The notes under the pieces were generated by a model. The model ran no database searches, was not told where the DNA came from, and saw only the letters and a list, made by a program, of their open reading frames with translations. The position numbers and the translations under genes are program-made. 64,000 nt of DNA from Streptomyces rubrogriseus (GTDB lineage Bacteria > Actinomycetota > Actinomycetes > Streptomycetales > Streptomycetaceae). Location: the NCBI RefSeq assembly GCF_027947575.1, contig NZ_CP116256.1:6262001-6326000 (forward strand), read 5' to 3'. Positions within the stretch are counted from its first letter, which is position 1; every line of letters starts with the position of its first letter. Shown in pieces: positions 16,039 through 25,057 of this stretch.

Positions 16039-17643
16039 TCAGCTCGCCGAGCCGCTGTACTCCGGTTCCCGGGCTTCCTCCGCCTGCTGGGCGGCGCGGG
16101 CGCGGCGGCCGGGCAGGACGGCGAGGACGATCAGGGTGCCGGCCGCCATGATGATGCCGCCGACGAGGCTGGTGGTGGAGACGCCGTGGGCGAAGGCCTT
16201 GTTCACGGCGTCGGCGAGGGCCTGCGCCTGCTCGGGTCCGGCGGCCGGGTTGGTGGCGAGCCGCTCGGCGACGGCCAGCCCGCCGCCCACCGAGTCCTGG
16301 GCGGTGTCCAGCGCGGCGGCCGGGAGACGGTCGCCCACCAGGCCGGCCAGTTCGTCCCGGTAGGCGGTGCCGAGCAGGGAGCCCAGGACGGCGATGCCCA
16401 GCGAGCCGCCGAGTTCCAGGGCGGTGTCGTTGGCGCCGCCGCCGACGCCCAGTTCGCTCTCCGGGAAGGACCCCATGATGGTGTCGGTGGCCGGGGAGAC
16501 GCTGAGGCCGATGGCGAGGCCCAGCAGCAGCATCGGGGCGAGGAAGTCGGCGTAGGTTGAGCCCTGGTCGATCAGGACGAGCAGGAAGACGCCGACGGTG
16601 CCGATCGCCATGCCGGAGCCGACCATGGCCCGCACGCCGAGCCTCGGGGTCAGCCGCCCGGTCACCGCGGCGCCGACGAACACGGCCCCGGCCAGCGGCA
16701 GCAGCCGTACGCCGGTCTCCAGCGCGCCGAAGCCGAGCACGAACTGCAGGAACTGCGTGGCGTAGTAGATGGCGCCGTAGGTGCCGAAGAAGAAGAACAG
16801 CACCGCCAGCATGGAGCCGCTGAAGGGCCGCAGCAGGAACCTGCGCACGTCCAGCATGGGGTGCGGATGGCGCAGCTCCCAGGCCACGAAGCCGATCAGG
16901 CCGACGGCGGCGACGACGGCCGCGGTGACGGGGCCGGCGCCCCAGCCGAAGTGCGGGCCCTCGATGGTCGCGTAGACCAGGCTGCCCACGGAGACGATGG
17001 ACAGCAGGCCGCCGACGTAGTCGATGCGGCCCATGCCGGCCGCCCTGGACGGCGGTACGAGGACCAGCGCGCCGACCACGGCGAGGACCGCGACGGGGAC
17101 GTTGACCAGGAAGGTGGAGCCCCAGGCGTGGTCCTCCAGGAGCCACCCGGCGACCAGCGGCCCGACCGCGATGGCCAGTCCCGAGGTGGCGGTCCAGGCC
17201 GTGATGGCGCGGGCCCGTTCCCCCTTCGGGAAGACCGCGACCAGCAGGGACAGCGTGGCCGGCATGACGACGGCGGCGCCGACGCCCATGACCGCCCGGG
17301 CCGCGATGACCAGCCCCGTCTCGTGCACCAGGCTGCCCATCACCGAACCGCCCGCGAAGATCACCAGACCGGTGACCAGGGCGCCGCGGCGGCTGTACTT
17401 GTCGCCGATCGCGCCCAGCACCAGCATCAGCGCGGCGTACGGGACGGTGTAGCCGTCGATGACCCACTGCAGGTCGCTGCTGCTCAGGCCCAGGTCGGTG
17501 GTCATGTCCGGGGCGGCCACGATCAGGGACGTGTTGGCCATGACGACGATCAGCAGGCTCAGGCAGAGCACCAGGAGAGCCCACCAGCGCCGGGGGTAGG
17601 GCCCGGGCATCTTCTCGACGGGGGTGGTGGCGAGTAGGGGCAT
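16039..17643 (-). CDS. DHA2-type MFS drug exporter (14 helices)
   Basis: 534 aa proton antiporter of the QacA/EmrB-like DHA2 group. The first helix at about 20-42 leads into LQWVIDGYTVPYAALMLVLG, and motif A GDKYSRRGALVTGL follows near 80. Motif C (GPLVAGWLLEDHAWGSTF) near 160 marks an antiporter. The C-terminus is Arg/Ala/Glu-rich. ATG at 17643 has GGGAG upstream; the reading frame extends 26 codons further but crosses the promoter. Likely repressed by the TetR protein encoded to its right, which is on the same strand with the promoter-palindrome between them. Confidence 0.88.
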   Translation of the reverse strand: MPLLATTPVEKMPGPYPRRWWALLVLCLSLLIVVMANTSLIVAAPDMTTDLGLSSSDLQWVIDGYTVPYAALMLVLGAIGDKYSRRGALVTGLVIFAGGSVMGSLVHETGLVIAARAVMGVGAAVVMPATLSLLVAVFPKGERARAITAWTATSGLAIAVGPLVAGWLLEDHAWGSTFLVNVPVAVLAVVGALVLVPPSRAAGMGRIDYVGGLLSIVSVGSLVYATIEGPHFGWGAGPVTAAVVAAVGLIGFVAWELRHPHPMLDVRRFLLRPFSGSMLAVLFFFFGTYGAIYYATQFLQFVLGFGALETGVRLLPLAGAVFVGAAVTGRLTPRLGVRAMVGSGMAIGTVGVFLLVLIDQGSTYADFLAPMLLLGLAIGLSVSPATDTIMGSFPESELGVGGGANDTALELGGSLGIAVLGSLLGTAYRDELAGLVGDRLPAAALDTAQDSVGGGLAVAERLATNPAAGPEQAQALADAVNKAFAHGVSTTSLVGGIIMAAGTLIVLAVLPGRRARAAQQAEEAREPEYSGSAS

Positions 17644-17702
17644 GGGGGCTCCCGGAGACAAGCGAGGGCGAGTTAATTGCCCATGAGTGAGCAGACAAGA
17701 GC

Positions 17703-17731
17703 AGCGTAGTTTGTTGCACATGGACGTGCAA
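17703..17731 (-). promoter_or_regulatory. Promoter of the MFS exporter with palindromic operator
   Basis: On the minus strand TTGCAC (17731-17726), a 17-base spacer and TACGCT (17708-17703). The palindrome TTGCACATGGACGTGCAA (17714-17731) covers the -35 box and two thirds of the spacer, so a bound repressor would block polymerase. The TetR gene next door is the obvious candidate. Confidence 0.6.
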
Positions 17732-17823
17732 ATAAGGCGCCCGAAACCGGGGCGCCCGCTGAAGATGGGTGGCCTGAAAGGGGGGCTGAAGGGGGGTGGC
17801 CTGCTCGGCCGGGACGGGTGTGC

Positions 17824-18471
17824 CTACTCGGCCGGGACGGACTTCGCGCGCACCGCCGGGCCCACGTCCTCGACGACGGCCAGCGCCCGCCGCTCCGGCA
17901 CACCGGCCGCGATGAGCATGGCGACGGCGGTCCGGGTGCCGTCGTCCTCGAGGGCACCGGTGTTGACCTGCTCCAGGAGTGCGACGACCATCGCCTCGAG
18001 TCCCGCGCTCAGCACGGCGGGGGGCAGGTGGGCCGGGAAGACCCCGTCCTGCCGGCCGCGCTCCAGGATGGCGGTCACCTCGGCGCGGGCCGGGGCCAGG
18101 ATCTCGGCCACGCGCTCCACGCCCAGGTCGTGCCGGGCCAGGGCCAGCAGCATGCGGTAGCGGTCGCCCACGGACCACATCAGCAGCGTGAAGTGCGCCA
18201 GCGCCCGGTCGGCCGGTTCGTCCGGTCCCGCCGCCTCGGCCATCGCGCCGCGCAGCACCTCGGACGCCTCCTCGGCGAGGGCCTCGAGCAGCGCCGCACG
18301 CCCCGGGAAGTGGCCGAAGAGGGTGCGCCGTACGACACCTGCGGCGCGGGCCAGCTCCTCCAGCGTGGTGTCCGGGTCCCGCCCCAGCTCCCGGCGGGCG
18401 GTGGCCAGGATGCGCGCCCGGTTCGACCGCGCGTTGCGGCGCTGCGGCTCACGGGCGACGGGCTTGGTCAC
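17824..18471 (-). CDS. TetR/AcrR-family regulator
   Basis: 215 aa. The N-terminal HTH (ARILATARRELGRDPDTTLE then LARAAGVVRRTLFGHFPGR, about 20-60) is standard for TetR proteins; the rest is a helical ligand/dimer domain. GTG at 18471 has CCGAGG five bases upstream; the frame is open for much longer but as a shadow. It sits upstream of the MFS exporter on the same strand with 180 bases between, and it is divergent from a small membrane protein. Probable regulator of the exporter through the 17714-17731 palindrome. Confidence 0.85.
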   Translation of the reverse strand: MTKPVAREPQRRNARSNRARILATARRELGRDPDTTLEELARAAGVVRRTLFGHFPGRAALLEALAEEASEVLRGAMAEAAGPDEPADRALAHFTLLMWSVGDRYRMLLALARHDLGVERVAEILAPARAEVTAILERGRQDGVFPAHLPPAVLSAGLEAMVVALLEQVNTGALEDDGTRTAVAMLIAAGVPERRALAVVEDVGPAVRAKSVPAE

Positions 18472-18558
18472 GGGAACCTCGGTGCGGGACGTTGCCGGGG
18501 GGCGCGGGGCGGGCGGCGTGGACGTGGTCGTACATTCTGGCACGGGGGGCACACCCGG

Positions 18559-18606
18559 CAGGACACCCAGCAGGACACCCAGCAGGACACCCAGCAGGAC
18601 ACCCAG
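18559..18606 (+). repeat. Four perfect 12-bp tandem repeats
   Basis: CAGGACACCCAG repeats exactly at 18559, 18571, 18583 and 18595, followed by a diverged fifth unit. It lies in the promoter region between the divergent TetR gene and the membrane protein. The unit length is a multiple of 3 and the frame reads Gln-Asp-Thr-Gln, but no convincing start precedes it. Confidence 0.9.
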
Positions 18607-18648
18607 CAGGACTCCGAAAAGGACGACGAGAAGGACGAGGTCTGTGCG

Positions 18649-19083
18649 ATGGACACGACGTCGGCGGCCGTGGCGGGTGCCGTCACCTTCCTCTGGCTCG
18701 GCATGGTGCTGGCGATCTCCTTCCTGGAGGCGCCGCTGAAGTTCCGGGCCCCAGGGGTGACGATCCCGATCGGGCTCGGCATCGGCCGTATGGTCTTCCG
18801 CGCCCTGAACCTCGCCGAGGCCGTGCTCGCCGCCGCCGTGGTCGTCGCGGTCGGCACCGGCGGCCCGTCCGCGGCGGTCGTGACGCTCACCGCCGTCGCG
18901 GTGGCGGTGCTGGCCGTGCAGCTCGGTGTCGTACGCCCCCGCCTGAACCGCCGTTCCGACGCGGTGCTCGCGGGCGAGGACCCGGCGGAGAACCGCTCCG
19001 GCGCGCACCTGCACTACGTCGCCCTGGAGATCGTGAAGGTCCTCGCGCTGCTCGCCCTGGGCTGCACCGTCCTGGCGGCGTGA
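18649..19083 (+). CDS. Small four-helix membrane protein, unknown function
   Basis: 144 aa with hydrophobic segments at about 8-27, 45-70, 75-95 and 122-143. It opens MDTTSAAVAGAVTFLWLG and contains the amphipathic motif LEAPLKFRAPGVTIPIGLGIGR between helices 1 and 2, so some ligand-facing loop is likely. I recognise the general type from other Streptomyces but no named family. SD GGACGAGG is 7-14 bases upstream. Divergent from the TetR gene; a perfect hairpin terminates it. Confidence 0.75.
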   Translation: MDTTSAAVAGAVTFLWLGMVLAISFLEAPLKFRAPGVTIPIGLGIGRMVFRALNLAEAVLAAAVVVAVGTGGPSAAVVTLTAVAVAVLAVQLGVVRPRLNRRSDAVLAGEDPAENRSGAHLHYVALEIVKVLALLALGCTVLAA

Positions 19084-19086
19084 AGG

Positions 19087-19120
19087 GGCCCTGCCGCCCC
19101 CGGCAAGGGGCGGCAGGGCC
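19087..19120. terminator. 14-bp perfect hairpin terminator
   Basis: GGCCCTGCCGCCCC (19087-19100) pairs exactly with 19107-19120 around CGGCAA, three bases after the membrane-protein stop. The convergent chitinase ends at 19150, so it probably acts in both directions. Confidence 0.85.
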
Positions 19121-19149
19121 GGCGGCGCGTCACGCCGCTCCGGTTCGCG

Positions 19150-21447
19150 TCACTCCAGTCCGTTGTCCAGCGCGGTCATGAGCCGGCCGTCGGCCGTGTC
19201 GCCGGACATCTCCCAGACGAAGCCGCCCAGCAGGCCCTTGGACTTGACCCAGTCTGTCTTCTTCCCGATCGACCAGGTGTCGTCGAAGGACCACCACTGG
19301 CCGCCCGGACCGGTGTAGCCGAAGGTGGACACCGACTCCTCGTCGTGGTGGACGGTCATGGACGGGTAGCTGCCGATCAGGTTGCTGTAGCCGCGGACCC
19401 CGGCCTCCGCTGGGAACTGGCCGGGTGCCGCGCCGTTCGCGGCCTGCCACTCACCGGCGACGCCGCCCTCGGTGACGCCCTGCCAGCCGCGCCCGTAGAA
19501 CGGGAAGCCGACCGTCAGTTTGCGCGGGTTGACCCCGGCGTCGAGATACGTCTGGATCGCGTTCTCGACGCTGAAGTGGAAGGGGTAGGGGTCCTCCGCG
19601 TCGGTGTAGAGGTTGGAGGCGTGCCCGGTGCGGTTGGGCTCCCAGGAGTTGTCGCTGCCCGAGCCGTGGAAGTCGTACCCCTGCACGTTGGCGTAGTCGA
19701 GGGAGTCGAAGATCTTGGTCAGGTCCCAGCCTGCCTCGATCTTCGCCGGGTCGGCCGGGGTGAACGCGGTGAGCAGCTTGTGTTCGCCGCCGAGCGCGTC
19801 GAGCCGGGTGCGGAACTCGGCGAGCAGGGCGGTCAGGTTGTCCTTGTCCTGGGCGCCGTAGTGGTTGCCCGGGTGGCCCTCGGAGCCCGGCCACTCCCAG
19901 TCGATGTCGATGCCGTCGAAGATGCCGGCCGCGGTGCCGGGACCGCCCGCGCCGTTGTAGACGGGCAGGTTGCCCTTGATCCACACGTCGATGCAGGACT
20001 CGACGAACTTCTTCCGGGACTCCGGCGTCGCGGCGGCGTCCGAGAAGAACTTCGAGTACGTCCAGCCGCCGAGCGACACGACGACCTTGAGGTGCGGGTA
20101 CTTGGCCTTGAGCTTCTTCAGCTGGTTGAGGTTGCCGCGCAGCTTGCCCCAGCCGTCGTCGGCGACCCCGTCGACGGACTGGGCGGCGGACATGGGCCGC
20201 GCGTAGTCGGCGTCCGCGTCACCGGCGCCGGTGCCCTCGTCCGGGTCCTGCGGGTTGCCGGAGGTGCCCTTGGTGACGCCGGCCTGGCAGGTGAGGCTGG
20301 TCGGGTCGAGGTTCTCGAAGGCGTAGTTGACGACGTCCAGCTGCTTCGCCGCGCCGGAGGTGTCGAGGTTCTTCACGAAGTACTGGCGGCCGTAGATGCC
20401 CCACTGCACGAAGTACCCGACCTTGAGCTGCTTGCCCTCGCCGGCCACGTCGTCGGTGGTCGCCTTCACGGCCGCGGAGGGCGCCGAGGAGTTGTCGGCG
20501 GTGTCCCGGGCCTTGACGGTGAAGGTGTAGGCGGTGGCCGGGGAGAGTCCGTCGACCGTGGCGGTGGTGGTGTCCGCCCCGACGGTCTTCGCCAGGGTGC
20601 CGCCGCGGTAGATGTCGTAGGCGGCCACGGCCACGTTGTCGGTGGACCTGTCCCAGGCCAGGCCGACGGTGGTGGCCGTCTTGCCGGTGGCGCGCGGGTT
20701 GCCCGGCGCGGTCGGCGGCGTCGGGTCGGTCGCCGGGTCCACCGTCTCGACGGTGAGCGGTTCACTGGCCGGTCCGACGTTGCCGCGCTTGTCGGTGGCC
20801 CGGACGGTGAAGGTGTAACTCGTGGCCGGGGTCAGGTCGGTGACGGTCGCGGAGGTGCCGCTCGTGGTGGCGACGGTCTCCGTGCCCTTCAGGACCTCGT
20901 AGGAGGTGACGGGGTGGTCGCCGGGCCGGGCCGCGGCCCAGGTCAGCGCGACCGTGTGCGCGGTGACCGCGGTCGCCTCCGGCGCGCCGGGGGCGGCCGG
21001 CGGCACGTCGGGGGTGCCGTCGCACTTGTCGCCGTTGACGGTGCAGCCGGTCGGGGTGCCGACCGGGCCGGTCGCCGAGAACTGGTAGCTGTAGGGCTCG
21101 GTGGTGCCGCCCGCCGGGACCCTGCCGTTGTAGTAGGCGTTCTCGACGGTCACGTGCCTGCCGGAGACCGTGGCTTCGCCGTAGAGGTGCCCGCTCACGG
21201 ACACGCCCGGCGGCAGGTCGAACTCCAGGGTCCAGCCGTCGGAGGCGGCCGTGCCGTTGTTGTGGACGACGTATTTGCCCGTCCAGCCGGACCCGTTGCT
21301 CTGGGAGGTGAAGGTCGCCGTCAGCGTTCCGGCCGCCTGGGCGGGTGCCGCGAGCGCGGTGAGCGCCGCGAGCGGCAGCAGCAACGCGGTCACCAGTGCG
21401 GCGATCCGCGCTCTGATCCTGTTCGGTGGTCTGCGCCTGTGGAACAT
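19150..21447 (-). CDS. Secreted GH18 chitinase with CBM2 and two FnIII modules
   Basis: 765 aa extracellular chitin hydrolase. Signal peptide about 1-38 (RRRPPNRIRAR, hydrophobic core, APAQA). CBM2 chitin/cellulose-binding domain about 39-140 (SGWTGKYVVHNNG, DGWTLEFDLPPG). Two fibronectin III modules about 155-245 and 252-340. GH18 domain from about 348, with SLGGWTYS and the catalytic DGIDIDWEW whose glutamate falls near 519. ATG at 21447 has GGGAGAG five bases before it. Regulation: a DasR-type box sits within its promoter. CBM2-FnIII-GH18 is the layout of Streptomyces ChiC-like enzymes; which paralogue cannot be said. Confidence 0.93.
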   Translation of the reverse strand: MFHRRRPPNRIRARIAALVTALLLPLAALTALAAPAQAAGTLTATFTSQSNGSGWTGKYVVHNNGTAASDGWTLEFDLPPGVSVSGHLYGEATVSGRHVTVENAYYNGRVPAGGTTEPYSYQFSATGPVGTPTGCTVNGDKCDGTPDVPPAAPGAPEATAVTAHTVALTWAAARPGDHPVTSYEVLKGTETVATTSGTSATVTDLTPATSYTFTVRATDKRGNVGPASEPLTVETVDPATDPTPPTAPGNPRATGKTATTVGLAWDRSTDNVAVAAYDIYRGGTLAKTVGADTTTATVDGLSPATAYTFTVKARDTADNSSAPSAAVKATTDDVAGEGKQLKVGYFVQWGIYGRQYFVKNLDTSGAAKQLDVVNYAFENLDPTSLTCQAGVTKGTSGNPQDPDEGTGAGDADADYARPMSAAQSVDGVADDGWGKLRGNLNQLKKLKAKYPHLKVVVSLGGWTYSKFFSDAAATPESRKKFVESCIDVWIKGNLPVYNGAGGPGTAAGIFDGIDIDWEWPGSEGHPGNHYGAQDKDNLTALLAEFRTRLDALGGEHKLLTAFTPADPAKIEAGWDLTKIFDSLDYANVQGYDFHGSGSDNSWEPNRTGHASNLYTDAEDPYPFHFSVENAIQTYLDAGVNPRKLTVGFPFYGRGWQGVTEGGVAGEWQAANGAAPGQFPAEAGVRGYSNLIGSYPSMTVHHDEESVSTFGYTGPGGQWWSFDDTWSIGKKTDWVKSKGLLGGFVWEMSGDTADGRLMTALDNGLE

Positions 21448-21520
21448 GGCTCTCCCTGTGGTGGTGGGGTGGTACAGGGGTGAGGTGAACCGTGCGCGCG
21501 TGAGGGAGTCGAGCGCCCAC

Positions 21521-21549
21521 AACGTAGAAGGTCTGGACCAATGCGTCAA
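21521..21549 (-). promoter_or_regulatory. Chitinase promoter with DasR-type (dre) box in the spacer
   Basis: On the minus strand TTGACG (21549-21544), 17-base spacer, TACGTT (21526-21521). The spacer contains ATTGGTCCAGACCTTC (21542-21527), matching the core TGGTCyAGACC of dre elements bound by DasR, the N-acetylglucosamine-responsive GntR repressor of Streptomyces chitinases. The -35 box contains the stop codon of the TIR-WD40 gene. Confidence 0.75.
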
Positions 21550-24287
21550 CCGTGCGCTCGGGGCTTGCCCGCGCACTGGTCCCGGTAGTCGAAGCTGTCC
21601 GAGATCCACTTCTTCCAGTCGGACTCGGACATGTTGTAGGTGATCCGCCGGCACAGGTCACCCGCCGGGTCCCGGAACGTGTGCCAGACCCGGGCCGCCT
21701 TGTCGGCCCCCAGGGAGATGAGACGGCTGCCGTCCCGGCTGAAGGCGACGGCCTCGACGGGACCGGTGTGGGCGGGGACGCGGGCGGAGATCTCCTTGGC
21801 TCCGTGGGGGTAGACGGCGACGGAGCCGTCTTCGCCCGCCGAGGCGAACCAGCGGCCGTCGGGACCGTAGGCGACCGATTGCACCGCCCCCCGGTGCACC
21901 CCGACTCCTACGAAGGCTTCGGCACCGTGCTCCAGCCGCCAGACCGTGCCGTCCGGGGTGCCGAGGATCAGAGTGCGCCCGTCCGGGCTGATCACCAGGG
22001 CGGTGACCCGGCCCTCGGCCTGGAAGGTCCGCACTTTTCCGGCCTCGGCGTCGGCGACGCCTCCCGTGTCGTCGCAGGCGTACGCGACCTGCATCCCGTC
22101 CTGGCTGACGGCGAGATGCCCCGCCGCGCACTTGATGTCGATCGAGGCGCTGGGCGTACCGGTGGCCTCGGCGTCGAGGTCTTCGAAGAGGAGCTTTCCC
22201 GCATGCGAGCCGACCACGATCTGCCGGCCGTAGGGCATGAAGGCCGCGCCGGCGACCGGACCGACGGAGGAGTCGAGGGTGACCGTGCGCGCCTCGGCCC
22301 CCTCCTCCCACAGCCGCAGAGCGTCGGGGCTCACGATCAGCAGGGAGGTGCCGTCGGGCGAGTAGGACAGGCTCAGGACACCCTGCGGGAGGTCCAGTGT
22401 CGCCACTTGGACGCCGGTCTCCGGGTCGAAGACGCGCACCCCTTCGCTGCCGCCGACCGCCACCTTCGACCCGCGGGGGGCGACGGCGAGGGCGTCCGGG
22501 GCGCTCGCGTCGTCGGGCCCGGTTGGCAGCAGGGCGTTCCGTGCGTCCCAGCGGCGCAGTGTCGCGTCCTCCCCGAGCGAGACCAGTTCGCTTCCGCCGC
22601 GCGAGAACGCGACGAAGTCGACGGGACCCGCGTGGCCGGTGAGCGGAAAACCGATCGGGGTCCCGGTCGCCGGGTTCCACTGGCGGATCGACCTGTCCGC
22701 CCCCGCCGTGGCGATGCGGGAGCCGCCGGAGGCGAAGGCGATGGCCCGGATCGCGCCCCGGTGACCGGTCATGGCCCGGCCCGCCGCCTCACCGGAGTCC
22801 GGGTCCCAGAGGCGCAGTCCGCCGTCTTCGGTACCGACGGCGAGGGCATCCCCGTCGGGCGCGAAGGCGATGTCGCCGATCACGTCGTGCGGGTACGGGA
22901 TGACGACCTCGTCGGCGCCCTCCGCACCGACGTCTCGGACGTGGACCTCGGGCCCCCCGTTGTCGAGCGCGTCGAAGGCGAGCTTTCGGCCGTCGGGGCT
23001 GAAGACGACCCGGTCGCCCGTCACGCCCAGGGGTTCTCCGAGGCGCCTTCCGCTGACGGCGTCCCAGATCCGCAGGCCTCCCCCGGCCACGGCGACGGTC
23101 GTCCCGTCGGGACTGAGCGCCAGGGAAGTGGTGGTGCGGCGGTCCGTGGCGAATTCGCTGATCTTCTTCCCGGACGCCACGTCCCAGAGCACGACGGCCG
23201 TTTCGAAGGCCGCGGCAAGACGTTTCCCGTCACGCGAGAACGCGAGGGCGAGCGCCCTGGAATCCGTCATTTCCGCGGCTTCCAGGGCGGGCCCGGAAGG
23301 GCGGCCGGTGCGGGGACTCCAGAGCGTCGGCTGCTCCTTCCCTCCGAAGGCGACCCGCCCGCCGTCGACCGTCATGGCGGCCCGGCCGTCGGGACCGCTG
23401 TCGACTTCGGTGACCCGCAGCAGGTTGGGGCGGGAGTAGGCGGCGTCGAGCGCGGCGTCGTAGGCGGCGCCCTCCACCGACGGTCTCCCGGCGAGGGACC
23501 GTGCCGCCATCAGCCGTCCATAGGCTCTGACGTCGTAGCCCGTCTCGGCATTGGCCAACTCGACCTGCGCCCGCTGGATCGCGCTCATCACCGTGGCGTC
23601 ACGGGCGTTCGCGTTCGCCCGGTCCCTTTCGGCCGTCGCGAACCAGTACTGGATCCCGAAGGCAACGGCCAGGATGAGGATCAGTGCCGTAGCCAGCGCA
23701 CCCACGAGCAGCAGGGCCCGGTGCTCCTTGACCTCGGCGTTGTCCAGTGCGCGTTTCGTGGAACCGTGGATCGGAGCCGCCAGTGTCGCCACCGCGTCGC
23801 GGAAACCCGCGTGCCACAGGGAGAGGCGGTCCGCGTCACGGGACCAGGTGAGGTCCTGCCACAGCGGTTCCGCCTCGAAGTAGCCCGACAGACTCCGCGG
23901 CAGGGCATCGGTCACCGACCAGTCGAAGTCCCCCGCTTCGTCGTCCCACCTGATGGTCCCGTCGGTCAGCGCGATGAGGAAGGTGTCGCTCGTCCTGTCG
24001 CGCTGCCAGAACTCGATCTCCTTGGCCACCCACTTGGACTCCGCGGCGGCCGGTGAGGCGAGCAGCACGAAGAATCGCGCGTCGGCGAGCGCCCGCTCGA
24101 TCGAGGCGCCGAGGGCGTGGGAGGCGGACAGATCCGTCTGGTCCCGGAAGACGTGCAGTGCCCGGGTGCGGTACCACTTCTTGGCGAGGCGGGTGAGCCC
24201 GCGCTGGATCGACGGGGCGAGCCGGGAGTCGGCTGCCCGGCTGTACGACACGAAGGCGTCGATCCGCGTGCCGTCGCCGCCGCCCAT
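21546..24287 (-). CDS. TIR domain-transmembrane-WD40 repeat protein
   Basis: 913 aa. An N-terminal TIR domain (about 1-165) begins with FVSYSRAAD and contains SKWVAKEIEFW (about 72-82), where W...E is the pattern holding the catalytic Glu of NAD-cleaving TIRs. A single membrane helix (about 197-220, LLVGALATALILILAVAFGI) is followed by a short helical linker and then a WD40 propeller region to about 890 (WD-like units ending LWD, LRIWD, IRQWN, RRWD, RVWH). The TIR would be cytoplasmic if the propeller is outside; topology is not determinable. ATG at 24287 follows the partner gene stop by two bases. Such proteins may sense a signal through the propeller and trigger TIR activity (inference). 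Confidence 0.85.
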   Translation of the reverse strand: MGGGDGTRIDAFVSYSRAADSRLAPSIQRGLTRLAKKWYRTRALHVFRDQTDLSASHALGASIERALADARFFVLLASPAAAESKWVAKEIEFWQRDRTSDTFLIALTDGTIRWDDEAGDFDWSVTDALPRSLSGYFEAEPLWQDLTWSRDADRLSLWHAGFRDAVATLAAPIHGSTKRALDNAEVKEHRALLLVGALATALILILAVAFGIQYWFATAERDRANANARDATVMSAIQRAQVELANAETGYDVRAYGRLMAARSLAGRPSVEGAAYDAALDAAYSRPNLLRVTEVDSGPDGRAAMTVDGGRVAFGGKEQPTLWSPRTGRPSGPALEAAEMTDSRALALAFSRDGKRLAAAFETAVVLWDVASGKKISEFATDRRTTTSLALSPDGTTVAVAGGGLRIWDAVSGRRLGEPLGVTGDRVVFSPDGRKLAFDALDNGGPEVHVRDVGAEGADEVVIPYPHDVIGDIAFAPDGDALAVGTEDGGLRLWDPDSGEAAGRAMTGHRGAIRAIAFASGGSRIATAGADRSIRQWNPATGTPIGFPLTGHAGPVDFVAFSRGGSELVSLGEDATLRRWDARNALLPTGPDDASAPDALAVAPRGSKVAVGGSEGVRVFDPETGVQVATLDLPQGVLSLSYSPDGTSLLIVSPDALRLWEEGAEARTVTLDSSVGPVAGAAFMPYGRQIVVGSHAGKLLFEDLDAEATGTPSASIDIKCAAGHLAVSQDGMQVAYACDDTGGVADAEAGKVRTFQAEGRVTALVISPDGRTLILGTPDGTVWRLEHGAEAFVGVGVHRGAVQSVAYGPDGRWFASAGEDGSVAVYPHGAKEISARVPAHTGPVEAVAFSRDGSRLISLGADKAARVWHTFRDPAGDLCRRITYNMSESDWKKWISDSFDYRDQCAGKPRAHG

Positions 24288-24289
24288 CC

Positions 24290-25057
24290 CTACGGGCGGG
24301 CCGTCCGCCCGGCGTCGCGCCGCAGGTCGCCGGACTCGTCGCGGGGGCCGGGCACCTGCCCGATCAGCGCGTCGGCCTCGCGGACGCCGGCCAGCCGCGC
24401 GAAGCCGGCCGCGTAGCCGTGGATGTTCCGCTGCACACGCTGGAGTTCGGCCCGGCAGGCCGCGTTGTCCGACCAGGTGGATTCCGAGTCGTCCGGATGG
24501 GCCAGTTCGAACTCGCGCAGCCGCGGGTGCCACTTGGACAGGAACGGCCTCAACTCACGGTTGAGCATGGTGATCGCCAGGTACTCCACCGTCTGGCCGC
24601 TGGGGACGACGGGAGAGGGGCGGGTCACCTTCAGCGTCTCCCGAGTCGTGGCGAACAGCCCGTACATCGAGGTGAGGGCCTCGCGGACGACGCCCTCGTC
24701 GTCGGCGAGGGGCTGAGTGGACACCCGCGTCACCGTTTCGACGAACATGTGCCAGGCGACCTGACGCGAGTCGTTGTTGACCGCGAAGGTGAGTTCGCTC
24801 AGTTGCGGGATGGTGACCTTCACCTCGGTCAGGCGCGCCGCCTTCCGGTACCACTCGCTGGCCAGCAGCGCCACCACGGCCGCCAGCGCCCCCGTGACGG
24901 CGAAGAGGCTGCGGCTGGTCACCCGGGTGAGGCTGTAGAGGACCAGACCGGCGATCCCGCCGGTGACCGAGGCCAGCAACAGGCGGAGTACCGCGCGGCG
25001 GACGACTCTGACCTCCCAGCGCGGTCGGACACCAGGCCGCACAGACAGCTTCCTCAC
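24290..25057 (-). CDS. Membrane protein co-transcribed with the TIR-WD40 gene
   Basis: 255 aa, not recognised. Two adjacent hydrophobic helices at about 23-43 and 49-66 (LLASVTGGIAGLVLYSL, LFAVTGALAAVVALLA) are followed by a soluble helical domain with several Arg/Glu-rich stretches and no known motif. Only two bases separate it from the TIR-WD40 start, so the two are surely one operon with this gene first. It could anchor, gate or inhibit the TIR protein. The 210 bases upstream (25058-25267) hold no gene. Confidence 0.75.
   Translation of the reverse strand: MRKLSVRPGVRPRWEVRVVRRAVLRLLLASVTGGIAGLVLYSLTRVTSRSLFAVTGALAAVVALLASEWYRKAARLTEVKVTIPQLSELTFAVNNDSRQVAWHMFVETVTRVSTQPLADDEGVVREALTSMYGLFATTRETLKVTRPSPVVPSGQTVEYLAITMLNRELRPFLSKWHPRLREFELAHPDDSESTWSDNAACRAELQRVQRNIHGYAAGFARLAGVREADALIGQVPGPRDESGDLRRDAGRTARP

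Noticed and set aside
18559..18606. CRISPR array
   Set aside because: The repeats are 12 bp and contiguous, without spacers.
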